A stretch of 64,000 nt of DNA. Source: Lewinellaceae bacterium (GTDB taxonomy: Bacteria > Bacteroidota > Bacteroidia > Chitinophagales > Saprospiraceae). The position numbers were made by a program, and so were the translations under genes. The notes under the pieces were generated by a model that was given only the letters and a program-made list of their open reading frames with translations, was not told the origin of the DNA and ran no database searches. This document shows, piece by piece, positions 45,751 to 54,334 of the stretch. Every line of letters starts with the position of its first letter. The stretch's first letter is position 1. The stretch spans positions 124,001 through 188,000 of the forward strand of contig JACJYC010000013.1 of assembly GCA_020636325.1 (NCBI GenBank), read 5' to 3'.

Positions 45751-45803
45751 CTTCAGTTTTACAGTTGACGGTGCTTTTTGCAATGGCAACTGTAAAACTG
45801 AAG
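45751..45803 (+). terminator. 17-bp perfect inverted repeat after the receptor gene
   Basis: Arms 45751-45767 and 45787-45803 are perfect complements with a 19-nt loop that itself contains a T-run. It lies between the convergent receptor and frr genes and may stop transcripts from both sides. No T-tract follows the stem. Confidence 0.55.
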
Positions 45804-45822
45804 ATCGCCGGACCGACCGGTT

Positions 45823-46389
45823 TTACACCGTCATGATGTCTTTCTCTTTAGCTATCAAAATATCGTCAACATCCTTGGTGAACTTATCGGTCAGGTGTTG
45901 AACGTCGGCTTCCTTCATCTTGCCGCCGTCTTCCGAGAAACCGTCTTTCACCGCTTTTTTGATATGCTCCATAGCCTCCCTGCGGGAACTGCGGATGCTG
46001 ACCTTGGCATCTTCACCCAGTGATTTAACCTTTTTGACCAGGTCCTTGCGGCGCTCTTCCGTCAGCGGCGGAATGGTCAACCGCACGACCTCGCCGTCAT
46101 TTTGGGGGGTGATCCCCAGGTTGGCTTCAAAGATGGCTTTCTCAATCGGCCCGAGCGTCGATTTTTCCCACGGTTGGATGTTGATGGTCCGGGAATCCGA
46201 AATACTCACATTGGCTACCTGGTTGAGCGGCGTGGGCGCGCCGTAATAATTCACCAGGATGCCGTCGAGCATGTTCACGGAGGCTTTTCCTGCCCGCACT
46301 TTGATCAATTCGCGTTCCAGGTGTTCCAACGCATGGTTCATGCCTTCTTCGGCGAGCTCGACAAATAAGTTGACTTCTTCAAGGGTCAT
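45823..46389 (-). CDS. frr: Ribosome recycling factor
   Basis: 188 residues. Three-helix bundle plus beta domain: MNHALEHLERELIKVRAGKA at the start; domain II with LNQVANVSISDSRTINIQPW; and IPPLTEERRKDLVKKVKSLG leading into the helical C-terminus with SIRSSRREAMEHIKKAVKDG. With EF-G it splits post-termination ribosomes. pyrH commonly precedes frr, but here the upstream side is a repeat block. Confidence 0.97.
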   Translation of the reverse strand: MTLEEVNLFVELAEEGMNHALEHLERELIKVRAGKASVNMLDGILVNYYGAPTPLNQVANVSISDSRTINIQPWEKSTLGPIEKAIFEANLGITPQNDGEVVRLTIPPLTEERRKDLVKKVKSLGEDAKVSIRSSRREAMEHIKKAVKDGFSEDGGKMKEADVQHLTDKFTKDVDDILIAKEKDIMTV

Positions 46390-46412
46390 GATATCATTTT
46401 TTTCTTGCCTGA

Positions 46413-46527
46413 ATCAGTTGTCAGTGGTCAGTGGTCAGTTGTCAGTGGTCAGTGGTCAGTGGTCAGTGGCCAGTGGAGAAAGTGGGTTACTGATAACTGA
46501 TAACTGACACCTGATAACTGACACCTG
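46413..46527. repeat. Heptamer array (CAGTGGT / ACTGATA), long and bidirectional
   Basis: About nine units of CAGTTGT/CAGTGGT run from 46413 to about 46475, then a reverse-sense series of ACTGATA/CTGACACCTG to 46527. Opposite orientations allow a long imperfect stem. It fills the gap between frr and the YugP-like gene, 24 bp upstream of the frr start codon, so it may also affect the frr promoter. Confidence 0.85.
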
Positions 46528-46532
46528 TTTAA

Positions 46533-47216
46533 TCAGTCCCGGGAGCCCAGGTACTGCATCACAAAATAAAGAAAAACGGCCAATGCCGACAAGGCGGCGG
46601 CCACATAAGTCATAGCGGCCCACCAAAGGGCGTCTTTTGCGCCTTCGTGTTCCTGTCCGCTGGTTACGCCCGATCTGTTCAACCAGGCCAGGCCGCGGTT
46701 GCTGGCGTCGAATTCCACCGGCAGGGTCACCAGGCTGAACAGCGCGGTTACGCCGAACACACCGGCTACGACCAGGAGGATGGTCGGGTTGCTGTTCACA
46801 AAGAACAGGCCGATGCCGAACATCAGGATGAACTGCTGGGCCCTGGCCGCGAAGCTGACCACCGGCACCATAGCCGAGCGCAGCCGCAGCCAGGTATAGG
46901 CTTGTGCGTGCTGGACGGCGTGGCCGCATTCGTGGGCGGCTACGGCAGCTGACGCAATATGGCGGCCGTGATAGACATCCGAACTCAGGGTCACCGTTTT
47001 ATTGGCGGGATTATAGTGATCCGTCAGGAATCCTTGTCCTTCGATCACTTTCACATCCCGGATGCCGTAAAACCGCAGCATATCCTCAGCCACTTCTCTG
47101 CCGCTCATCCCGTTGCGCAACGGGACCCGGCTGTAAAAATTGAATTTGCTCTTTAACCGGTTGCTGATGATCCCTCCGATCACCGAAAAAACCAGTACAA
47201 TGACAATATAACCCAT
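46533..47216 (-). CDS. YugP-like neutral zinc metallopeptidase (membrane)
   Basis: 227 residues. One N-terminal membrane helix, a short lumen with the zinc motif HECGH at 95-99 (A-AHECGHAVQH), and three more hydrophobic segments (VPVVSFAARAQQFILMFGIG onward), ending in a final helix. SGREVAEDMLRFYGIRDVKV is a typical N-terminal segment. Zn_peptidase_2 family members are widespread and poorly studied; likely a membrane-integral protease. Starts 15 bp after serS on the same strand, so probably cotranscribed with it. Confidence 0.92.
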   Translation of the reverse strand: MGYIVIVLVFSVIGGIISNRLKSKFNFYSRVPLRNGMSGREVAEDMLRFYGIRDVKVIEGQGFLTDHYNPANKTVTLSSDVYHGRHIASAAVAAHECGHAVQHAQAYTWLRLRSAMVPVVSFAARAQQFILMFGIGLFFVNSNPTILLVVAGVFGVTALFSLVTLPVEFDASNRGLAWLNRSGVTSGQEHEGAKDALWWAAMTYVAAALSALAVFLYFVMQYLGSRD

Positions 47217-47231
47217 TTTTGCACCGTGTTT

Positions 47232-48509
47232 TTAGTTTAGCAATTCAAACCCCGTATAGGGTTGCAATACCTTCGGTATAACAATTCCCTCGGGGGTTTG
47301 GTTGTTTTCCAGCAGCGCAGCAACGATCCGGGCCAGCGCCAGCGCGCTCCCGTTGAGGGTATGAGCCAGCCGGGTGCCCTTTCCGTCGCGGTACCGCAAC
47401 TTCAGGCGGTTGCTCTGGTAGGTCTCGAAATTGGAGACCGAGCTGACCTCCAGCCACCGCTTTTGCGCGGCGGAATACACTTCAAAATCAAACGTGAGCG
47501 CGGAAGTGAACCCGAGGTCGCCGCCGCATAAGCGCAAAATGCGGTAAGGCAGTTCCAGGCTGTCCAGAAGGCTGCCGACATGAGCCAGCATTTCCTGCAG
47601 CGTATCGTAAGACCGGTCGGGATGCTGGATCTGGACGATCTCGATCTTATCGAACTGGTGGACGCGGTTCAACCCCCTTACGTGTGCGCCGTACGACCCT
47701 GCTTCTCTTCTGAAACAAGGCGTATAGCCGGTCAGTTTGATGGGAAAATCGCTCTCATTCAATATGACGTCGCGGTAGATATTCGTCACGGGCACTTCAG
47801 CGGTGGGGATCAGGTAAAGGTCGTCCTTTTCCACATAATACATCTGACCTTCCTTGTCGGGCAGCTGGCCGGTTCCTCTGGCTGTATCTTCATTGACCAT
47901 CAGCGGGGGAATGATCTCCTCGTAGCCCGCCGCGGTGGCGCGGTCGAGGAAAAAGGCGATCAGGGCGCGTTGGAAACGGGCGCCTTTACCCCGGTAGACC
48001 GGAAACCCGGAGCCGGTGATCTTGACGCCGAGATCCAGGTCGAAAATATTGTATTTCCTGGCCAGGTCCCAGTGCGGCAAAGCCTCGCCGCTCAGTTCGG
48101 GGAGGACTTTATCCCAGGCCTTGTACACTTCATTATCGGTTTCCGAGCTGCCGGCCGGCACCGATTCATTCGGGATATTGGGCACCTTATAGAGTAAGGT
48201 TTGCAATTGTTCGCGGTTTTCGCTCATGCGGCTTTCCATCACGGCCGCTTCGTCGCGCAATCCGGCTACTTTCTGGCGGATGGATTCCGCTTCATCTTTT
48301 TTCCCGGACTGCATCAGTTGTCCGATCTCTTTGGACAGGGCGTTGCGCTCGGCCAGCAGGGCGTCCAGTTCGGTTTGAATGGATTTCCGGTTATCGTCTA
48401 AGCGGAGGATATCATCAATGATGGCCAGGTCATCTGCGGTAAAGTTCCGCTTTTTCAACCCGTGAATAACCTGCTCTTTGTTTTCACGGATATAATTCAC
48501 TTCGAGCAT
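47232..48509 (-). CDS. serS: Seryl-tRNA synthetase
   Basis: 425 residues. The N-terminal coiled-coil arm (about 30-100) binds tRNA. Class II motifs: motif 2 in CFRREAGSYGAHVRGLNRVH, motif 3 in GTRLAHTLNGSALALARIV, and the TAEVPVTNIYRD serine/ATP site. Attaches serine to tRNA-Ser. Divergent from rho across a 427-bp gap; CAAAGATA at 48642-48649 on the minus strand could be its -7 element, though with no good partner. Confidence 0.97.
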   Translation of the reverse strand: MLEVNYIRENKEQVIHGLKKRNFTADDLAIIDDILRLDDNRKSIQTELDALLAERNALSKEIGQLMQSGKKDEAESIRQKVAGLRDEAAVMESRMSENREQLQTLLYKVPNIPNESVPAGSSETDNEVYKAWDKVLPELSGEALPHWDLARKYNIFDLDLGVKITGSGFPVYRGKGARFQRALIAFFLDRATAAGYEEIIPPLMVNEDTARGTGQLPDKEGQMYYVEKDDLYLIPTAEVPVTNIYRDVILNESDFPIKLTGYTPCFRREAGSYGAHVRGLNRVHQFDKIEIVQIQHPDRSYDTLQEMLAHVGSLLDSLELPYRILRLCGGDLGFTSALTFDFEVYSAAQKRWLEVSSVSNFETYQSNRLKLRYRDGKGTRLAHTLNGSALALARIVAALLENNQTPEGIVIPKVLQPYTGFELLN

Positions 48510-48653
48510 GTTAGAGACGCTTGTGATTTTGGTAAGAAAAAAATAATCCGGCGGTCAAACTATTGAACGCGATCATGCGTTTTAAATAATGAATTCGGGT
48601 TACGCTTGAAAGCTGCGCGTACCCGGGCGCAATATTTTTCGCAAAGATACTAT

Positions 48654-48680
48654 TTGAAATCAAAAAATAATGTATTTTTG
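48654..48680 (+). promoter_or_regulatory. Candidate rho promoter
   Basis: TTG (48654-48656), a 16-bp spacer (slightly short) and TATTTTTG (48673-48680). The start site would fall near 48687, leaving about 250 nt of leader before the rho ATG. Confidence 0.5.
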
Positions 48681-48684
48681 CATC

Positions 48685-48936
48685 GTCGAAAGCGCAAACA
48701 CCCCGCTGCTCATTTCACTTTCACACAACCTAAGCTATCAAGTTTGGCCAAGTTGTAGAGATTTCAACTCCTGCTTATTCCAAGCGCGTTGATGAGGGTT
48801 CGTAGATGTTGCAAAATTTCCCATAGTGATTTCTGAGGTTAGGGTGAGACTCGTCAGGCTATTTCCGCATTAACTTTTTGGTCTATTTGAAACTGCACTG
48901 CAATAACTTATAATTATCCGTAATCAACCATTTATC
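48685..48936 (+). other. Long untranslated leader of rho
   Basis: About 250 nt with no gene and many C/T-rich stretches (for example CACTTTCACACAACCTAAGC and TTTCAACTCCTGCTTATTCC). Rho binds unstructured pyrimidine-rich RNA, and rho genes in other bacteria are attenuated by their own product through such leaders. A role in autoregulation is therefore plausible here, by inference. Confidence 0.4.
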
Positions 48937-50577
48937 ATGTTTGATATTCTGCAATTGAATGAAATGCTTGTTCCCGAGCTGAGAGAACTAGCTGAAAAAA
49001 TAGGCGTTGAAGGATTCAAGCGACTCAACAAACAGGAATTAATCCACAAGATATTGGATCAGCAAGCCCTGGATGGATCGACTGCCGTTGCTGAAGAACC
49101 CGAACAAGAAGAAGCCGAAGATTCGAAGAAAGACGAAAAGCCCGCAGTTCGCAGGCGCAGAGTTTCTACCTCATCTTCTCCTTCCCCGGCGCCTCCAAGG
49201 CTTGACGCCATGCGGTCCAACGGCCGCAATGAACGCAACGACCGCAATGAACGCAACGATCGCGACAATTCCGATGATAACGACCGCAACAGGCGCAGGG
49301 TTCGCCCCTTGAGCCGCGCCGATCGCAATACCGCTCCGGAAGAAACAGACGAATGGAACGACGCGCCGGAAGATACCCCGGAAGCGCCGCCGCCGCCGCC
49401 GCAAGCGCCCGCCAAACCGGTCCAACAGGAAGAAAGAGAACGATTCGATATCGAACTGGACGGGATCATCGAAGGTGAAGGCATCCTGGAAATGATGCCC
49501 GACGGCTACGGTTTCCTGCGTTCGGCCGATTATAATTACCTCACTTCTCCGGACGATATCTACGTCTCCCCTTCCCAGATCAAGCTGTTCGGCCTGCGCA
49601 CCGGCGATACTGTCAGGGGCGCTATCCGGCCGCCGAAAGAAGGTGAGAAATACTTTGCCCTGCTTCGGGTTTCCAAGATCAACGGCCTCTCGCCGGACCA
49701 GCTCCGCGACCGGGTACCGTTCGATTACCTGACGCCGCTGTTCCCCAACGAAAAATTCCGCCTGACGATTTCCAATTCAGGCAAGGATATGAGCACCCGG
49801 ATCATCGACCTGTTCACGCCCATCGGCAAGGGACAGCGCGGTCTGATCGTCGCTCAGCCGAAGACCGGTAAAACCTGGTTGCTCAAGGATGTGGCCAACG
49901 CCATCGCCAAGAACCACCCGGAATGCTACCTCATTGTGCTGCTCATCGACGAACGCCCTGAGGAAGTTACCGACATGAAGCGCAGCGTAAATGCCGAAGT
50001 GATCTCCTCCACCTTCGACGAACCGGCTGAAAACCACGTGCGGGTGGCCGGCGTAGTGCTCGAAAAGGCCAAGCGCCTGGTGGAAAGCGGCCACGACGTG
50101 TGCATCCTGTTGGATTCGATCACCCGTCTGGCCCGCGCCTACAACACGGTGGCCCCTGCCAGCGGCAAGGTGCTCTCCGGCGGTGTGGAAGCCAACGCGC
50201 TGCACAAGCCCAAGAAATTCTTCGGCGCTGCCCGGAACATCGAAGGCGGCGGCTCCCTGACCATCCTGGCTACGGCCCTGATCGACACGGGCTCCAAAAT
50301 GGACGGCGTCATCTTCGAAGAATTCAAGGGTACCGGCAACATGGAACTCCAGCTCGACCGCTCGTTGGCCAACAAGCGCCTCTATCCTGCGATCGACCTG
50401 ACCAAGTCGAGCACCCGCCGCGAAGACCTGCTGCTTGACAAGGATGCCCTTCAGCGGATGTTCATCCTGCGCAATCACCTGGCCGATATGAAGCCGGATG
50501 AAGCAATGGAATTCCTGCTCAAGCATATCTACGGCACTACCAGTAACGAAGAATTCCTGGCCTCAATGAATGGATAA
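48937..50577 (+). CDS. rho: Transcription termination factor Rho
   Basis: 546 residues, longer than the usual ~420 because of an inserted N-terminal segment at about 45-165, rich in Arg/Asn/Asp (RNERNDRNERNDR) and ending in a Pro-rich tract. It starts with a Rho_N helix domain (MFDILQLNEMLVPELRELAE). The RNA-binding cold-shock domain spans about 178-245 (EGILEMMPDGYGFLRSADYN); the ATPase domain has Walker A PKTGKT at 308-313 and a ring-forming core with LLIDERPEEVTDMKRSV and SGGVEANALHKPKKFFGAAR. The insert is typical of Bacteroidota Rho and can favour condensates. Overlaps modB by 8 bp. Confidence 0.97.
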   Translation: MFDILQLNEMLVPELRELAEKIGVEGFKRLNKQELIHKILDQQALDGSTAVAEEPEQEEAEDSKKDEKPAVRRRRVSTSSSPSPAPPRLDAMRSNGRNERNDRNERNDRDNSDDNDRNRRRVRPLSRADRNTAPEETDEWNDAPEDTPEAPPPPPQAPAKPVQQEERERFDIELDGIIEGEGILEMMPDGYGFLRSADYNYLTSPDDIYVSPSQIKLFGLRTGDTVRGAIRPPKEGEKYFALLRVSKINGLSPDQLRDRVPFDYLTPLFPNEKFRLTISNSGKDMSTRIIDLFTPIGKGQRGLIVAQPKTGKTWLLKDVANAIAKNHPECYLIVLLIDERPEEVTDMKRSVNAEVISSTFDEPAENHVRVAGVVLEKAKRLVESGHDVCILLDSITRLARAYNTVAPASGKVLSGGVEANALHKPKKFFGAARNIEGGGSLTILATALIDTGSKMDGVIFEEFKGTGNMELQLDRSLANKRLYPAIDLTKSSTRREDLLLDKDALQRMFILRNHLADMKPDEAMEFLLKHIYGTTSNEEFLASMNG

Positions 50578-51253
50578 AGCCTTTCTTGAAACGCTGAAGC
50601 TTACCTTCGGCCTGGCTTCCATTACCACTGCCCTGTTGTTCCTTCTGGGTGTACCACTGGCTTACCGGCTGGCAAAAAGCAGATCGCGGCTCAAACCCGT
50701 CTGGGAAACGCTTGTCAGCCTGCCGCTGGTACTCCCGCCTTCTGTGCTCGGCTTTTACCTGCTCCTGGTTTTTAGCCCGCAAAGCGCTGTCGGCGCCTGG
50801 TTGCTCCAGCATCTCGGCCTGCGGCTGGTCTTCTCCTTCCCCGGCCTGGTGCTGGGTTCCATTTTGTATAGCCTGCCCTTCATGGTACAGCCCGTACAGG
50901 CGGGCTTTGAACGATTGAGTCCGCGCCTGACCGAAGCCGCCTATACCATGAACAAAAGCCGATTCACTACTTTCCTGCGGGTGGAATTGCCCAATATCCG
51001 GCCCGCCCTGCTCACGGGCGCCGTTCTGTCCTTTGCCCACACGGTCGGCGAATTCGGCGTGATCCTTATGATCGGCGGCAATATTCCCGGTGAAACCAGG
51101 GTAGCTTCCATCGCGGTTTATGAAGCCGTGGAGTCGCTCAACTACCAAACCGCCAACCGGTACGCACTGGTGCTGGTGGTGTTTTCTTTTTTGGTGCTGG
51201 TGGGGGTTTATGGGATTAACCGGCGGTGGCGGAGGGAGGGGGGAGAGGGGTGA
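50570..51253 (+). CDS. modB: Molybdate ABC transporter permease
   Basis: 227 residues. Five to six membrane segments and the EAA-type cytoplasmic loop AAYTMNKSRFTTFLRVELPN, with HTVGEFGVILMIGGNIPGET as the molybdate-transporter signature. Normally pairs with the ATPase ModC and binding protein ModA; neither is in the window. The ATG overlaps the rho stop codon by 8 bp (ATGGATAA), so it is co-translated with rho. The last residues (RRWRREGGEG) are encoded by the start of the adjacent repeat array, so the C-terminus may be altered. Confidence 0.88.
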   Translation: MDKAFLETLKLTFGLASITTALLFLLGVPLAYRLAKSRSRLKPVWETLVSLPLVLPPSVLGFYLLLVFSPQSAVGAWLLQHLGLRLVFSFPGLVLGSILYSLPFMVQPVQAGFERLSPRLTEAAYTMNKSRFTTFLRVELPNIRPALLTGAVLSFAHTVGEFGVILMIGGNIPGETRVASIAVYEAVESLNYQTANRYALVLVVFSFLVLVGVYGINRRWRREGGEG

Positions 51254-51314
51254 GAGGATGAGAGGGGTGAGAGGGGGTGAGAGAGTGAGAGGGGGTGAGA
51301 GGGTGAGAGGGGGC
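51234..51314. repeat. GGTGAGAG-type tandem repeat at the end of modB
   Basis: About eight imperfect units of 8-10 bp (GGGTGAGAG, GATGAGAG, AGTGAGAG). It begins inside the modB coding sequence and supplies its stop codon (TGA 51251-51253). The GNAT gene ends 8 bp beyond it on the other strand. Confidence 0.85.
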
Positions 51315-51321
51315 TGGTGGA

Positions 51322-51765
51322 TTAGCGGGGTAAGAGCATACCCATCGAATACAGGTCGAAGCCTTCGGCCCAGAAATCCTTTTCGGTGCTTTCCAGGGTA
51401 AATCCCATTTTTTCGTAGAAACGGTAGGCCAGTTGGGAGGTCCGCACCTGGATTTTGTGGATGTCGGGGTGTTTGCCTATTGTTTCGATCCGGTGCAGGG
51501 TCAGTTGGCGGCCGATCCCCTTGCCGTGGTGGTCGGGATGGACGAAATCCCAGGAGATGCGCGCCAGGCCCGATTCCGGAAAATAATTGATGCCCCCGGA
51601 GCCGGTGATCCGGCCGTTTTCTTCATAGACAAAATAGGTTTCTGCATAGCGATCGAGGTATTCCTCAAAGTCGGCGGCTTCCTCCGGCGCGAAATATTGG
51701 GGGATATTCAACCGGATGAGGGCGAGGAGTTGATCTTTATCGGCGGGTTGGTATGGTCGGATCAT
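51322..51765 (-). CDS. GNAT family N-acetyltransferase
   Basis: 147 residues; starts MIRPYQPADKDQLLALIRLN. The acetyl-CoA loop is HPDHHGKGIGRQL (motif A, R/QxxGxG), preceded by strand ARISWDFV and followed by VRTSQLAYRFYEKMGF (motif B). It transfers an acetyl group to an unknown small molecule or protein. Convergent with modB; no partner gene. Confidence 0.9.
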   Translation of the reverse strand: MIRPYQPADKDQLLALIRLNIPQYFAPEEAADFEEYLDRYAETYFVYEENGRITGSGGINYFPESGLARISWDFVHPDHHGKGIGRQLTLHRIETIGKHPDIHKIQVRTSQLAYRFYEKMGFTLESTEKDFWAEGFDLYSMGMLLPR

Positions 51766-52004
51766 GCCAATGTTGATTTTTTTATGGTTTCAATCCCGGA
51801 GGAACGCCTTCCGGTCGGTTTTTCGGCCCTGATCACCAGGTGGCAGGATGAGCAAATATAGGCCAATCAGGCTTACGATTATTGATCGCGCAAAACAGAA
51901 AAGCCGGAAAGGCCACATGCTCATCCGAAAGGGTGCTGTGCGGATTTGTACGGCGTCAGAAAACGAACCATACCGGAAATTCGTATCTTTCCCGAAACAA
52001 AACG

Positions 52005-52706
52005 ATGAAACCGCGATTTTCCCTTCCCGTTTTTTCCCTGTTCCTGCTATCCGCCTGCACCGGACAACCGAAACCGGACGAGGCGTCGGATGCCGCGACA
52101 ACGCCGCCTGTTGAAGCATGGCAACCGCTGTTTGCCGCAGATTTGTCGAATGCCGACTATCCCCAGGGCGTCTGGTCGGTGGAAAACGGAGAGCTGACGG
52201 CAACTGAGGACCAGGCTATCTGGACGACCAGCGAATACGAAAATTTCATTCTCGACCTGGACTTTAAGAATGCCGAGGGCACCAACAGCGGCGTCATCGT
52301 GTACTGTACCGACAAAGCCGACTGGATCCCCCATTCCGTTGAGATTCAAGTTGCGGATGATTATTACAAGGAGTGGGCAGAATCGCCCAAAGACTGGCAA
52401 TGCGGCGCCATATTCGGCCACCTGCCCGCTTCCGATGATAAGGAATTGAAACCGGCAGGGGAATGGAACCACTTCACCATCACCTGCAACGGACAAAATA
52501 TCCAGGTGGAGTTGAACGGCAAAAAGGTGACCGAAATGGACATGAGCCGCTGGACCTCCGCCAAAACCAATCCGGACGGCAGCCCCATCCCCGAATGGCT
52601 CAGCACACCTTTCGCCGAACTGCCGACCAAGGGCTATATCGGATTGCAGGGCAAGCATGCGGGCGCGCCGGTCTGGTTCCGGAATATCCGGGTTCGGGAG
52701 CTTTGA
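52005..52706 (+). CDS. DUF1080 (3-keto-disaccharide hydrolase-type) lipoprotein
   Basis: 233 residues from ATG 52005 (MKPRFSLPVFSLFLLSACTG) with the lipidated Cys at 18. An upstream in-frame start at 51882 would place 41 residues before the signal sequence and is rejected. A single concanavalin-fold domain: WSVENGELTATEDQAIWTTS, DFKNAEGTNSGVIVY, EWNHFTITCNGQNIQVELNG, KGYIGLQGKHAG and the ending VWFRNIRVREL. Acts on glycans or 3-keto-sugars in the periplasm, by family. The stop codon overlaps the first codons of the radical-SAM remnant. Confidence 0.9.
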   Translation: MKPRFSLPVFSLFLLSACTGQPKPDEASDAATTPPVEAWQPLFAADLSNADYPQGVWSVENGELTATEDQAIWTTSEYENFILDLDFKNAEGTNSGVIVYCTDKADWIPHSVEIQVADDYYKEWAESPKDWQCGAIFGHLPASDDKELKPAGEWNHFTITCNGQNIQVELNGKKVTEMDMSRWTSAKTNPDGSPIPEWLSTPFAELPTKGYIGLQGKHAGAPVWFRNIRVREL

Positions 52707-53346
52707 ATCCTTTGGCGCCGAATCTCTGAAAGATGCCAATAAAAGACAAAATAAGGCCGGTAACTACAAAAAGGCCGTGTCAGAGATCCGGAAAAGGGGT
52801 ATCGCTGTGATGGCCGGCTTCATTGCCGGTTTTGACCATGACGATGAAAAAAGCATCGTCGAAATGGCCGATCAATTGATGGAGATCGGAATTGACGTGC
52901 CCTTCCTGAGCATTATGACCCCGTTCGCGGGTACGCCGATCTACGACAAGCTGGAACAGGAAGACCGGATCATCGAACCGAAGGACTGGGATTTTTACAA
53001 CGGCTACAACGTGGCCTTCAGGCCGCTCCGGATGACTGCGCCGGAACTGCTGGCGGCGCACCGGAAACTGTGGACCAGGAGCTTCAGTTTTACCTTTTCT
53101 GTCAAAAGAATACTGCGCGCCCTTTCGCTCAACTGGGGCGCCTTTTTAATGGTGTTCTTCATGAATACCTTTTACTGCCTTAAAAAATTGCGGAAGAATT
53201 ATCCGGTGGATATGGGGAAGCGGAAGGAGCGACCGCAGGCGACTGCTTCTCAGCCTTCCCTTCTCCCCTCAACCCAAACAACGGCCGCAAGAATCCCACC
53301 CGGCGGATCACGAATTCGTACACCCCTAGGCACCCGCCCAACGTGA
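52702..53346 (+). pseudogene. 5'-truncated radical SAM protein (C-terminal part)
   Basis: In a frame different from DUF1080, homology to B12-binding radical SAM proteins starts abruptly at FESFGAESLKDANKRQNKAG and continues through AVSEIRKRGIAVMAGFIAGF, PFLSIMTPFAGTPIYDKLEQ and a hydrophobic C-terminal segment. The B12 domain and the CxxxCxxC iron-sulfur motif that should come first are missing. The final ~40 residues (after VDMGKRKE) are low-complexity and overlap the end of the convergent acyltransferase by 167 bp, so the 3' end is probably altered too. A deletion appears to have joined it to the end of the DUF1080 gene. Confidence 0.75.
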
Positions 53347-54310
53347 ACACCAGGGTCAGTACAAACTGCAACTGTACCGGGATCGGCAGCGGAAAGATCA
53401 GCAGGGAACCGAGGTACAAAAAGATCATGTGCACGATATACACCGGGTACGCAGCCTGACTCAGGTACCGCAGGGCCCTCCCCGGCCGGTTGAGGTACCG
53501 GTATCCGAAAGCGAACACCGTTAAAACCCAGGCATTGGATTCGATGGAGATCAGGTAGTTCGGTGCGAATTGCTGGAAGTGGACAATCCGGACGACAAAT
53601 AGCGTTGCGGCCGCCGCCAGAAAAAGCCACTTCCACCGGAAGATCATCTCCCAGAACGGCTTGCCGCTGAAAACGAAGCAAAACCCCGTGAAAAAGGCCA
53701 GCAAGCCCAGGAAGAAACCATGCCAGGTCATGGCGTACAGTTCAAACGGGCGGGGCCTGACGATCAGCACCTCCGCTATGAACAGCGCGGCTACGGGCAG
53801 CAGGCCCAATGGGTGGGACAATACCCTTTTCAGGGCCCTGGCCGGCTTGCCTTCCGCATGGTTCTTCAGGTAGAAGAAAACGGGCGAAAGAATGACCACG
53901 TAGGCAAAGATATTGCCCAGAAACCAGAGGTGCCCCGGTCCGTAAGCGTAACCGGTGGGGAGGTGGTAATACTTTTGCCAGATCCAGACGTGCACCGGCA
54001 CGATGAAAAAAATGCCGAAGATGAAGGGGAGCAGGATGCGCCCTGCCCGCTCCTTCAACAGTTGTTTCCAGTCTCTTTTACGAATGGCGAAATTGACGCC
54101 CATACCGGACACGAAGAACAGCAGGGGGATGCGCCATACATTCAACATGGTCATGGGAACCCACAAGGAAGCCCAGGGTTGTTTGTTGGCGATAAAGCCG
54201 ATCATGGTGCCCCAGGATTGGAAGCCGATGGCTACGTGGTAGATCAGCAGCAATCCGATGGCGATGACGCGCAGCCAGTCGATATCGTGTCTTCTTGCGG
54301 TGGTTTCCAT
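53180..54310 (-). CDS. Acyltransferase-3 family membrane protein
   Basis: 376 residues with about ten membrane helices. The N-terminus carries the family signature DIDWLRVIAIGLLLIYHVAI with the catalytic His, followed by PLLFFVSGMGVNFAIRKR. Related to glucan/OpgC-like O-acyltransferases, which acetylate or succinylate surface glycans; the substrate is unknown. The last ~30 residues (GKAEKQSPAVAPSASPYPPD) look like read-through into the neighbouring remnant rather than conserved sequence. Confidence 0.88.
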   Translation of the reverse strand: METTARRHDIDWLRVIAIGLLLIYHVAIGFQSWGTMIGFIANKQPWASLWVPMTMLNVWRIPLLFFVSGMGVNFAIRKRDWKQLLKERAGRILLPFIFGIFFIVPVHVWIWQKYYHLPTGYAYGPGHLWFLGNIFAYVVILSPVFFYLKNHAEGKPARALKRVLSHPLGLLPVAALFIAEVLIVRPRPFELYAMTWHGFFLGLLAFFTGFCFVFSGKPFWEMIFRWKWLFLAAAATLFVVRIVHFQQFAPNYLISIESNAWVLTVFAFGYRYLNRPGRALRYLSQAAYPVYIVHMIFLYLGSLLIFPLPIPVQLQFVLTLVFTLGGCLGVYEFVIRRVGFLRPLFGLRGEGKAEKQSPAVAPSASPYPPDNSSAIF

Positions 54311-54334
54311 GGCATTGAATTTTTCGGTGGATGA

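Noticed and set aside
46413..46527. Possible CRISPR array
   Set aside because: Repeats are seven bases with no unique spacers of constant length, and no cas genes are nearby.
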